A DNA stretch of 54,795 nucleotides from Thermoguttaceae bacterium (GTDB taxonomy: Bacteria > Planctomycetota > Planctomycetia > Pirellulales > Thermoguttaceae). Made by a program: the position numbers and the translations under genes. The notes under the pieces were generated by a model, which saw only the letters and a list, made by a program, of their open reading frames with translations, had not been told where the DNA came from and searched no databases. Below, in pieces: positions 16,886 through 24,331 of this stretch; positions within the stretch are counted from its first letter, which is position 1; each line of letters starts with the position of its first letter. Location of the stretch: assembly GCA_017407125.1 (NCBI GenBank), contig JAFQXE010000001.1:1-54795 (forward strand), in the 5' to 3' direction.

Positions 16886-18190
16886 ATGAATCAAAACGAA
16901 AAATGGTATTTTGCTAGAAATAAAGACACAATCGGTCCGGTAACCCTTGCGGATATGCGCGCCATGATGCAGCGCGGAGAGATCAAGGCGGGCGATTTGG
17001 TGTATCACGAATTGCTGGGACAATGGACGCCGGCGGGTAAAGTGGCGCTTTTGCAAGACGCCTTGACTGCCGCTCCGCCGATTGCTGGTCCGCCGCTGAC
17101 GATTAAAACGTCTCAGGCGAGAACGAACGCTCCTAATAAAAACGTTGCGCCGCCGGCTGGACACATGGTGATGAGAACCGCCAACGCTCAGGATTCCGCC
17201 TCGACGCCTGCGGATAACTTCCAGCCGGATCGGGCGGAACCGATTAAGTCCGATTCTGCCAAAGCGGAACCGGCGGCGGGAGCGGGTACGCTCTTTGACG
17301 TCTCCGGGTCTATTTCCGATCCTGACGACGAAATCGACAACGCCAGTGCAATGTCCGGGGCTGACACGCTGATCGAAAAAGGCGCGTTTCTGGACTTCAT
17401 TCCCAATATGCTTCGATCCGGATTCCCGGGGAAAGTCGCCACCGCGATGGGGAAATTCTTCGCCTCGATTGGCGTTTTGGCGCAGCTGATAAGCGTTGTT
17501 TTGATTGTCGTTTTGGCGTTTGCGATTTGCAAATTTAACATCGCAGCTTCGTTAAAACTTCTGTGCATGTTTGGAACGCCAATCATAATTCTTTTGGCAA
17601 ATGCCTATGTTAACAAGCGGCTTATGCCGTCGTTAACGCGTCTGAACAATCTGGGAGAAGGCCGAATCGTTTCCACCGCCCTGCCCGACTCTTTATGCGT
17701 CGTCTTTTTGGGAGCGGCGATTTGGGGGCTGGTTAGCGCTTTCTTTACCGGATTAAACAACGAGAACACGTCCGTCTTGATTGGCTACGCCATCTACGGC
17801 TTTGTTCTCTTTGCCGCTTTCGCGTTTTGCTCTGTAACGGCGGCTAACCCCGGCTCTCTCAACATGACGGTTGACGGTTCGTTGTCGCCGGCGTCTGAAG
17901 CGGCTGGCGCGATTCAGTATTTGAGCAAGCTGTTTTTGCGGCTGTCGCTGGGGCTTTACGGATTTATTATGTCGTTGTACGCCCTGAAACTGATTGGAAC
18001 TATTATTCAGTCGTTCACGATAAATGAAGAAACAACTGTTGTCGAGGGCCTTGGTTTTGCCGCTAAGGCGCTTGAAGAAGTTGTAACGTTGACCTGCATC
18101 AGCTTCCTGCCCCTGGCAGCTTATTTATTGTTTTTAGGAGTTCAATTCTTCCTTGATTTTGCGATCAAGGTCGTACAAAATCGCAGATAA
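16886..18190 (+). CDS. GYF_2-domain membrane protein
   Basis: A 434-residue protein. Residues 5-55 are a GYF_2 domain (KWYFARNKDTIGPVTLADM, then GDLVYHELLGQWTPAG), a small domain that binds proline-rich peptides. A disordered Ala/Pro/Ser-rich linker follows (about 60-165), then about six membrane segments (about 185-207, 213-233, 270-292, 302-324, 355-378, 400-425). Similar domain pairs are common in planctomycetes; function unknown. I chose ATG 16886 because an earlier in-frame start would be TTG and the GYF domain begins right after this Met. No Shine-Dalgarno sequence. Confidence 0.82.
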   Translation: MNQNEKWYFARNKDTIGPVTLADMRAMMQRGEIKAGDLVYHELLGQWTPAGKVALLQDALTAAPPIAGPPLTIKTSQARTNAPNKNVAPPAGHMVMRTANAQDSASTPADNFQPDRAEPIKSDSAKAEPAAGAGTLFDVSGSISDPDDEIDNASAMSGADTLIEKGAFLDFIPNMLRSGFPGKVATAMGKFFASIGVLAQLISVVLIVVLAFAICKFNIAASLKLLCMFGTPIIILLANAYVNKRLMPSLTRLNNLGEGRIVSTALPDSLCVVFLGAAIWGLVSAFFTGLNNENTSVLIGYAIYGFVLFAAFAFCSVTAANPGSLNMTVDGSLSPASEAAGAIQYLSKLFLRLSLGLYGFIMSLYALKLIGTIIQSFTINEETTVVEGLGFAAKALEEVVTLTCISFLPLAAYLLFLGVQFFLDFAIKVVQNRR

Positions 18191-18192
18191 CA

Positions 18193-18291
18193 AACTAGCT
18201 GTTAGCTGCTAGCTATTAGCTTGTGGATTCGAGGTTCTTGCGGATATGCTTGAAACTGGTTAACCAAGCTAGCGGCTAGAAGCTAATAATA
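18193..18291. repeat. AGCT-type palindrome, copy 3
   Basis: TAGCTNN heptamers around a centre (GTGGATTCGAGGTTCTTGC...) that is inverted relative to the copy at 15748-15860. It begins within a few nucleotides of the stop of the GYF-domain gene. Confidence 0.8.
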
Positions 18292-18319
18292 TCCCCTTCC
18301 TTTCCTTTTGAGATTAATC

Positions 18320-21300
18320 ATGAAAAGAGCGTTACGTTTAAGTTTGATCGCCGTGATGGCGTGTTTCTGCTCGGCAGCCTGGGCTGAAGTTCAAATGACG
18401 ACCCAGTCCTGGAGAACGAACGAGTACGGTCCGATGTCCGAGAACATTTCGGAACGGTCGATATTAAATTTCCTGCTTTTCGACGGCTCAAAGATTGAAG
18501 CGGTCAAAGGCGTCAACCCCAGCGACGTCAATATGCTGCGTGACAACTCCGCCGGAGAATGCGGCGGCATGGGGCGCGTCGGCGTGGAAGGCAAACCCGC
18601 CGTCATGGCGTTCTATCTGGGAAAAGTTCGCAACATCAAAGAACTGGCGGTTTACACCGGCAACATCGACAGCCGATCCCATCAGGATTACGAAGTCCGG
18701 TTTGCGAACAATTCCGCCAACCCGGGTCAGCGTCCCAACTTTGACGGCGAGCCTGCGTTGACGACCGGCGACAAGATTCTCGGCGCTGGTTCCGGCGGAT
18801 TCTTAACCGATTTCCTCGAAACGGAAAAAGGCAAATATCTTGCGACCGCAGACTGGGTGGAAATCCGCATGTGGAGCACGTACCCCAGCAAAGTCGGCGA
18901 TCCCGCCAAAGATAAAAACCCCGCCAATTCCTGGGCGTCGCTGCTGGAAGTCCAGATTCTCGGCGATCCGGACGACATGAGCGCGACGATGTCCAAGGAA
19001 GAACGCGACCGCCTCATGGCGCGTCTGGCGCAAGCTCGTCTGGAACGCATTATGAGAGGCGTTTCTCCCGACTTGTACCGCGCCGTTAAACAGATCAGTT
19101 CGCTCCGCATGGCGATTGAAGACCTGTCTGAAAAATACGACGAAGACGAATACGACGGAAAGGCGTATTTGGCTGAACTGGAAAAGTACGAAAAGCTCTT
19201 TGCTTCTCTTGACCCGACTAATCAGGCGTCGGTCGACGAAGCGCTCAAAGCCGCGAAGGATTTCCTGGAATTCCGCCGCAAAGCGCTGCTGGCAAACCCG
19301 CTTCTCGACTTCGACAAGGTTCTCGTCCGAACGGCGAAGAACGCGGGCTTGATGTCCAACTGGATGTCCAACTGCTCGCGCGGAAAAGGGAACTACGGCA
19401 ACCAGCTTGCCGTTATTTCCATTCACGATCAAGACGCTCCCATCAAACCGATTATCGACGCCCCGTACGATTCGTTTATCGGCGACATCTGCATGAAATG
19501 GGACGCGAAAAAGATTCTCGTTACAGCCAAGTCAGACAAGAACACGTGGGAAGTTTACGAAGTCGATCTGGAAAAGGCGCTCAAAGGCGAAAAGCCGGAA
19601 TTCAAGCAGATTTCCCCGTTCATGGGCGCGGACGTCGACAACGTCGAAGGCTGCTTCGTTCCGGACGGTTCGTACCTGTTTGTTTCCAGCGCGTCCATGA
19701 TGGGCGTTCCGTGCATCGGCGGCGCCGGGCACGTCGGCAACATCTTCCGCGTTGAAAAAGACCTCAAAACCTGCCGTCAGCTGACCTACGAACAGGATCA
19801 GGACTGGAACCCGACCCTGATGAACGACGGTCGAATCATGTATCTGCGTTGGGAATACGTCGACATCAACCATTACTTCACCCGAATCATGATGAACATG
19901 AATCCGGACGGAACAAACCAGGTTGAACTCTACGGCTCCGGTTCCTACTGGCCCAACAGCATGTTCTATTCCAAGCCGATTCCGGGTCAGAACGCCAAGA
20001 TGTTTGCGACAATTGTAACAGGACACCACGGCGTCGCCAGAATGGGCGAACTGCATATCATCGACCCCAAACGCGGCCGCAAAGAGGCGGAAGGCGTCGT
20101 TCAGCAGATTCCGTTCCGTGACAAGAAAGTCGAGCCGATTATCAGAGACCAGCTCGTTGACAGCTCCTGGCCGAAGTTCCTCTTCCCCTGCCCGCTGGAC
20201 GAAAACTATTATCTCGTTTCCGCTCAGCCCACTCCGCAGGACAGATGGGGCTTGTATCTGGTCGACACGTTCGACAACATGGTTTTGATTAAAGAGTCGC
20301 CGGAGTTCGGAATCTACGAGCCGTTTGCGATTCAGGAACGCCCCTGCCCGCCGGTTATTACAGACCGAACGATTAACAAAGACAAAGAATCCGTCTGTTA
20401 CATTACAGACGTCTATTTTGGCCCTGGTTTGGAAAACGTTCCTCGCGGGACGGTCAAAAAGCTCCGCGTTTTCGGCTATCAGTACGGATACCGCGGCATC
20501 GGCAACCACAACGCCATGGGCGAAGAAACGTCCTGGGACAGCAAAGTCCTCCTGGGCGAAGTCAACGTCGAGCCGGACGGCAGCGCCAACTTCGTTATTC
20601 CGTCCAACGTCCCGCTGGCTCTCCAGCCGCTGGACGAACACGGAAACGCGCTTCAAATCATGCGTTCCTGGCTGACAGGCATGCCGGGCGAAAAGGTTAC
20701 CTGTTCCGGCTGTCACGAAAATCAGAACTCTGTAACGCCGGCGAAGTTCAACATGGCGGCGCGCCGCGCTCCCGACAGAATCGTCGAGTTTAACGGCCCG
20801 AAACGCCCGGTTGGGTTCAAGAAAGAAGTTCAGCCCGTTCTGGACAAGTACTGCGTTGGCTGCCACGACGGATCGAAACCGAACCGTCCGAACTTCAAGG
20901 ACATCGCCCCCGGTCCCCGCGCGCTGGGGAACTCGTACTGGGCTTTGATGCCGTTCCTGCGCCGTCCGGGACCGGAATCGGATACGCACATGTTCTATCC
21001 GATGGAATACTACTATAATACGTCCCCGCTGATGCAAATGCTGCGCGACGGCAACCATTACAACGTCAAAATGGACGACATTTCCGCCCGCGAGCTGGCG
21101 CTGTGGATCGACATGAACATGCCGTACAACGCGACGTGGTCTGAAGTGGCGACGTCGACCATGGGCGGACGTCTGCAGCAGGTTCAAACGATGGCAAAGA
21201 GAACGCAGGAACTCCGCGCGCTCTACGCCAACGTTGACGATTATCCCGAAGAAGGCGCGGTTATGGATGCCGTGCCGCGTCCGGACTTCGTCAAGCCCGA

Positions 21301-22297
21301 AAAGTGGGAAACGCCCAATACGAAGAATCCCACCGGTCTGAAAGCGGTTGTCAATAATTATGAACCGAAGACGCAGTCGATCGACCTCGGCAACGGCGTC
21401 AAGATGGATATGGTTTACATCCCGTCCGGAAAATTCGTTATCGGCGACGATTCCGAAAAGCGTCCGGAAGCGAATCGAAACGAAGTCGTGATTGAAAAAC
21501 CGTTCTATATGGGAACGACTGAAGTTACCAACGAAATGTTCCATCAGTTCGACCCGACTCACGAAAGCAACTTTATCGACCAGCAATGGAAAGACCACGT
21601 TCACCGCGGCTATCCCGCCAACCACGACGATCAGCCCGTCATCCGCGTTTCCTGGCAGAAAGCCAACGAGTTCTGCAAGTGGCTCTCCGCCAAGACCGGT
21701 AAGAAGTTCCGTCTGCCGACCGAAGCCGAATGGGAATGGGCGGCGAAAGCCGGAACCGACAAACCGTTCTGGTGGTCTGACGGCATGGGCAAAGCCGAAA
21801 AGAACGACAACGGACGTCTGTTCGGCTGTGACGTTCAGTTCGGCGACAAGGCGAACATGGCAGACAACTCCATGCGTCTGTTTGTTGTAACAGGCGTCAA
21901 CCCGCAGCCGGTCAACAATCCGGCGTTCTGGCAGACGTATCTGCCGCGCGTCGTTGACCAGTCCGACAACCAGATGGTTCCCGGCTGGGACGCTGACCTG
22001 TACGAAAAGCAGCGCGCCGGCTACCACGGCTCGAAGGGCATCGCCCGATACATGCCCAACCCGTGGGGTCTGTACGACATGAACGGCAACGTTGCGGAAT
22101 GGACGCAGTCCGACTACAAAGCCTATCCGTACAACGCCAACGACGGCCGCAACGCCGGCAACCTCGATACGGAAAAAGTCGCCCGCGGCGGCAGCTGGAA
22201 CGATCGTCCGGCTCAATGCCGCAACGGGTATCGAATCGGCTTCCCGACGTACCAGCGCGTCTACAACGTCGGCTTCCGGGTTATCTGCGAAGAATAG
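18320..22297 (+). CDS. HzsA-like protein: beta-propeller, two c-type haem motifs, C-terminal FGE/SUMF1 domain
   Basis: A 1325-residue exported protein (signal peptide about 1-22, AAWAE). Residues about 25-215 look like a discoidin-type binding region. Residues about 340-640 have propeller features (QLTYEQDQDWNPTLMNDGRIMYLRWEY, a WD40-like/TolB-like pattern). Two CxxCH motifs, at C795 (CSGCH) and C845 (CVGCH), fit covalent haem attachment or a Cys-rich planctomycete cytochrome module. The C-terminus (about 1030-1325) is a formylglycine-generating-enzyme-like fold: RLPTEAEWEWAAKAG, NPWGLYDMNGNVAEWT, VARGGSWNDR. The architecture resembles the alpha subunit of hydrazine synthase and its many non-anammox relatives; hydrazine chemistry is not implied. 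ATG 18320 is chosen over an in-frame TTG (18308) because it starts the signal peptide. Confidence 0.85.
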   Translation: MKRALRLSLIAVMACFCSAAWAEVQMTTQSWRTNEYGPMSENISERSILNFLLFDGSKIEAVKGVNPSDVNMLRDNSAGECGGMGRVGVEGKPAVMAFYLGKVRNIKELAVYTGNIDSRSHQDYEVRFANNSANPGQRPNFDGEPALTTGDKILGAGSGGFLTDFLETEKGKYLATADWVEIRMWSTYPSKVGDPAKDKNPANSWASLLEVQILGDPDDMSATMSKEERDRLMARLAQARLERIMRGVSPDLYRAVKQISSLRMAIEDLSEKYDEDEYDGKAYLAELEKYEKLFASLDPTNQASVDEALKAAKDFLEFRRKALLANPLLDFDKVLVRTAKNAGLMSNWMSNCSRGKGNYGNQLAVISIHDQDAPIKPIIDAPYDSFIGDICMKWDAKKILVTAKSDKNTWEVYEVDLEKALKGEKPEFKQISPFMGADVDNVEGCFVPDGSYLFVSSASMMGVPCIGGAGHVGNIFRVEKDLKTCRQLTYEQDQDWNPTLMNDGRIMYLRWEYVDINHYFTRIMMNMNPDGTNQVELYGSGSYWPNSMFYSKPIPGQNAKMFATIVTGHHGVARMGELHIIDPKRGRKEAEGVVQQIPFRDKKVEPIIRDQLVDSSWPKFLFPCPLDENYYLVSAQPTPQDRWGLYLVDTFDNMVLIKESPEFGIYEPFAIQERPCPPVITDRTINKDKESVCYITDVYFGPGLENVPRGTVKKLRVFGYQYGYRGIGNHNAMGEETSWDSKVLLGEVNVEPDGSANFVIPSNVPLALQPLDEHGNALQIMRSWLTGMPGEKVTCSGCHENQNSVTPAKFNMAARRAPDRIVEFNGPKRPVGFKKEVQPVLDKYCVGCHDGSKPNRPNFKDIAPGPRALGNSYWALMPFLRRPGPESDTHMFYPMEYYYNTSPLMQMLRDGNHYNVKMDDISARELALWIDMNMPYNATWSEVATSTMGGRLQQVQTMAKRTQELRALYANVDDYPEEGAVMDAVPRPDFVKPEKWETPNTKNPTGLKAVVNNYEPKTQSIDLGNGVKMDMVYIPSGKFVIGDDSEKRPEANRNEVVIEKPFYMGTTEVTNEMFHQFDPTHESNFIDQQWKDHVHRGYPANHDDQPVIRVSWQKANEFCKWLSAKTGKKFRLPTEAEWEWAAKAGTDKPFWWSDGMGKAEKNDNGRLFGCDVQFGDKANMADNSMRLFVVTGVNPQPVNNPAFWQTYLPRVVDQSDNQMVPGWDADLYEKQRAGYHGSKGIARYMPNPWGLYDMNGNVAEWTQSDYKAYPYNANDGRNAGNLDTEKVARGGSWNDRPAQCRNGYRIGFPTYQRVYNVGFRVICEE

Positions 22298-22335
22298 CGG
22301 CGTCTCGTAGTCCTTGAGCGGGTCAACCCGTTCAC

Positions 22336-22600
22336 GGATTTTACGGATTAGACGGATTCGCACCGATTGTGCATTTGTACTCCCTACTTAAAGTTTTTTG
22401 GAAAGGGGAGTTTGAGGGGAAGAACCTTTTTTTCAAAAAAGGTTTTCCCCTCATATAATTTCGAATAAACCTCGTTTTTCTCATCTTGAAAAAACTTCTT
22501 TAAAAGGGAGCCAGCTTGCTGGCGACCTAAGTTTTTTCAATGCGGACGAAGTCCGCAAAATTTAATAAGCCGCAAAGAACGCAAAGAGCGCAAAGAAATT
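22336..22600. repeat. Left inverted-repeat arm bracketing the SGNH gene
   Basis: After a period-9 ACGGATTAG-type repeat (22336-22361; copies at 36635-36660 and 50142-50167) come, in order, AAAGTTTTTTGGAAAGGGGAG, a GAGGGGAAGAACC/GGTTTTCCCCTC hairpin, the CTTGAAAAAACTT palindrome (22486-22540), a GCGGAC-gaa-GTCCGC hairpin and GCAAAGAAC-type period-9 units. The same parts occur in mirror order at 23925-24153. Confidence 0.85.
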
Positions 22601-22613
22601 TTTCCCTTCCCGG

Positions 22614-22642
22614 TTGATTTTTTCTCGTTGACGGTTTATAAT
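22614..22642 (+). promoter_or_regulatory. Promoter for the SGNH hydrolase gene
   Basis: TTGATT (22614-22619), a 17-nt spacer and TATAAT (22637-22642), 54 nt before the ATG. It lies inside the repeat-bracketed unit, so the gene carries its own promoter. Confidence 0.65.
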
Positions 22643-22695
22643 AAACGTACGTTCTGACAGATTTCAAAAATTTTCAATATCGAAAGGAGATTATA

Positions 22696-23859
22696 ATGTT
22701 ACGACGTCAGTTTATTCAGACGACGGCAGTTGCAGGCGCGTTGGCTGCGGCGGCGGTCAAGGCGGAAGAAGTCAAACAGGAACCCGCTGCGCCGGAAATT
22801 GGGTTTAATCCGGTTGAAGAGAAAGACGGCTGGGTTTGGTACGACGCGGCGACAATGCCCATCGAAGGCCGCGCCTGGGAAGGGGAAGAACGCTATACGC
22901 CGTTCGACCGGTTCCCGAAACGATGGATGGATAAAGTCCCGCCGGCAGTGCGAAATCTGTCGTGCTCTTCCGCCGGGATGGCTCTGCGATTTGTAACAAA
23001 CAGCCCGATGAATATTTCCTTTGAGCTGCGAAACAACAATCTGGCGATGTATCACATGCCGGCAACCGGGGCAAGCGGCGTCGACATTTACGGCCGCGAT
23101 TCCTCCGGCAAATGGAGATTTGCCCAGATGATTGGCGGCAAGAAGTCAAATAACATCGTTGTTCAACCGATTCGCAGCGAAGCCGTTCCGGACGGGAAAC
23201 GGGAATTCATGATTTACTTCCCGACGTACAACGGAATTCACAAGTTCCGAATCGGCGTCAGGAAGGGAGCTATTTTTGAAGCGGCGCCGGCTCGCAAGCT
23301 CAAGCCGATTCTGTTCTACGGGACGTCGATTTTACAGGGCGGCTGTTCTTCCCGAACCGCCAACTGCGCTGTCGCCATGACCGGGCGCCGGCTGGACATG
23401 CACGTCTTGAACTTTGGCTTTTCCGGAAACGGAAGAATGGAGCCGGTTATGATGGAAGCGTTCGCGGAACTCGACCCGTCGGTCTACGTTCTGGACTGCA
23501 ACCGCAACATGTCGCCGGAACAGATTCGAGAACGGCTCGTTCCGGGCGTTCTCAAATTGCGAGAGGCGCATCCCGACACGCCGATTCTGATTGTCGAAGG
23601 GTACCCTGCCCCGTTTAGATCCTGCTGGTCAGACTTTGCCGACGAGAAAGACCCCCGCGGCGTTGCCAACAGAGAAGGTTACGAAAAACTCGTCGCCGAC
23701 GGCGTTAAGGGCTTGTACTATCTCGACGGCAAGAGCCAGATGCCGGAAGACGGCGATGGCACCATGGACAACTGTCACGCCAACGACTACGGCTTCTTCG
23801 TTCAGGCGAACGCCTACGAGAAAGCGCTCAGAGAGATTCTGGGCGACCAGTTAGCGTAA
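22696..23859 (+). CDS. Exported SGNH/GDSL-type hydrolase
   Basis: A 387-residue two-domain esterase of the kind that removes acetyl groups from plant polysaccharides. A Tat-like signal (LRRQFIQTTAVAG) is followed by an N-terminal beta-sandwich (about 30-195) and the SGNH domain: block I YGTSILQGG with the probable nucleophile Ser near residue 211, block II NFGFSGNG, DCNRNMSP in place of the block III GxND, and DNCHANDYGF with the catalytic Asp/His (about 357-360). An AAAGGAG sits 6 nt before the ATG. The whole gene and its promoter lie between inverted copies of a mosaic repeat. Neighbours include a GH2 enzyme, which fits polysaccharide degradation. Confidence 0.87.
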   Translation: MLRRQFIQTTAVAGALAAAAVKAEEVKQEPAAPEIGFNPVEEKDGWVWYDAATMPIEGRAWEGEERYTPFDRFPKRWMDKVPPAVRNLSCSSAGMALRFVTNSPMNISFELRNNNLAMYHMPATGASGVDIYGRDSSGKWRFAQMIGGKKSNNIVVQPIRSEAVPDGKREFMIYFPTYNGIHKFRIGVRKGAIFEAAPARKLKPILFYGTSILQGGCSSRTANCAVAMTGRRLDMHVLNFGFSGNGRMEPVMMEAFAELDPSVYVLDCNRNMSPEQIRERLVPGVLKLREAHPDTPILIVEGYPAPFRSCWSDFADEKDPRGVANREGYEKLVADGVKGLYYLDGKSQMPEDGDGTMDNCHANDYGFFVQANAYEKALREILGDQLA

Positions 23860-23876
23860 TGGATGCGTTAAACTAA

Positions 23877-23907
23877 AAAAGAACCGGGCTGTGTTGAGCT
23901 GCCCGGT
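23877..23907 (+). terminator. Hairpin after the SGNH gene
   Basis: ACCGGGC and GCCCGGT pair around an 11-nt loop shortly after the stop codon. No T-run follows, so it is a weak intrinsic terminator at best. Confidence 0.4.
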
Positions 23908-23924
23908 AAAGACTCACGCAAAGT

Positions 23925-24153
23925 TCGCAAAGTTCGCGAAGTTTTAAAAACTATGCGTTCTTTGCGGCTAAATTTGGCGAGCTATCGCTCGCTTGAAAAA
24001 ACTTAGGTCGCCAGCAAGCTGGCTCCCTTTTAAAGAAGTTTTTTCAAGGTGAGAAAAACGAGGTTTTTTCGAAACAATATGAGGGGAAAACCTTTTTTGA
24101 AAAAAAGGTTCTTCCCCTCAAACTCCCCTTTCCAAAAAACTTTAGTAAGGGGA
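23925..24153. repeat. Right inverted-repeat arm bracketing the SGNH gene
   Basis: Mirror image of 22383-22600: period-9 units, a GCGAGC-tatc-GCTCGC hairpin in the slot held by GCGGAC-gaa-GTCCGC in the left arm, the CTTGAAAAAACTT palindrome (23991-24047), the GAGGGGAAAACC hairpin and CTTTCCAAAAAACTTTA. Confidence 0.85.
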
Positions 24154-24177
24154 GAAAAACATAGTATTAGCAATAAT

Positions 24178-24315
24178 CAAAGCGACCAACGGGAGCGGTT
24201 CTAATACGTCTCGCGCGGCAGCGCGGATTGGGAGCGGCGCCTCGCCGCCCTTTTTTGAAAAAAAGGTTCTTCCCCTCAAACTCCCCTTTCCAAAAAACTT
24301 TAGCAAGGGGAGAAT
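24178..24315. repeat. GC-rich mosaic unit plus second copy of the GGTTCTTCCCCTC unit
   Basis: AGCGACCAACGGGAGC, GTCTCGCGCGGCAGCGCGG and GGCGCCTCGCCGCC, followed by a direct copy (24249-24313) of the sequence at 24088-24155. The same composite lies at 49959-50132. It covers the gap up to the end of the GH2 gene and may act as a terminator on either strand. Confidence 0.8.
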
Positions 24316-24331
24316 AAACGATTAACGGAAA

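Noticed and set aside
19532..22363. A 943-codon open frame on the minus strand opposite the HzsA-like gene
   Set aside because: It is the antisense shadow of a gene with clear domains; its translation shows no family features and the GC pattern of the plus strand explains the lack of stops.
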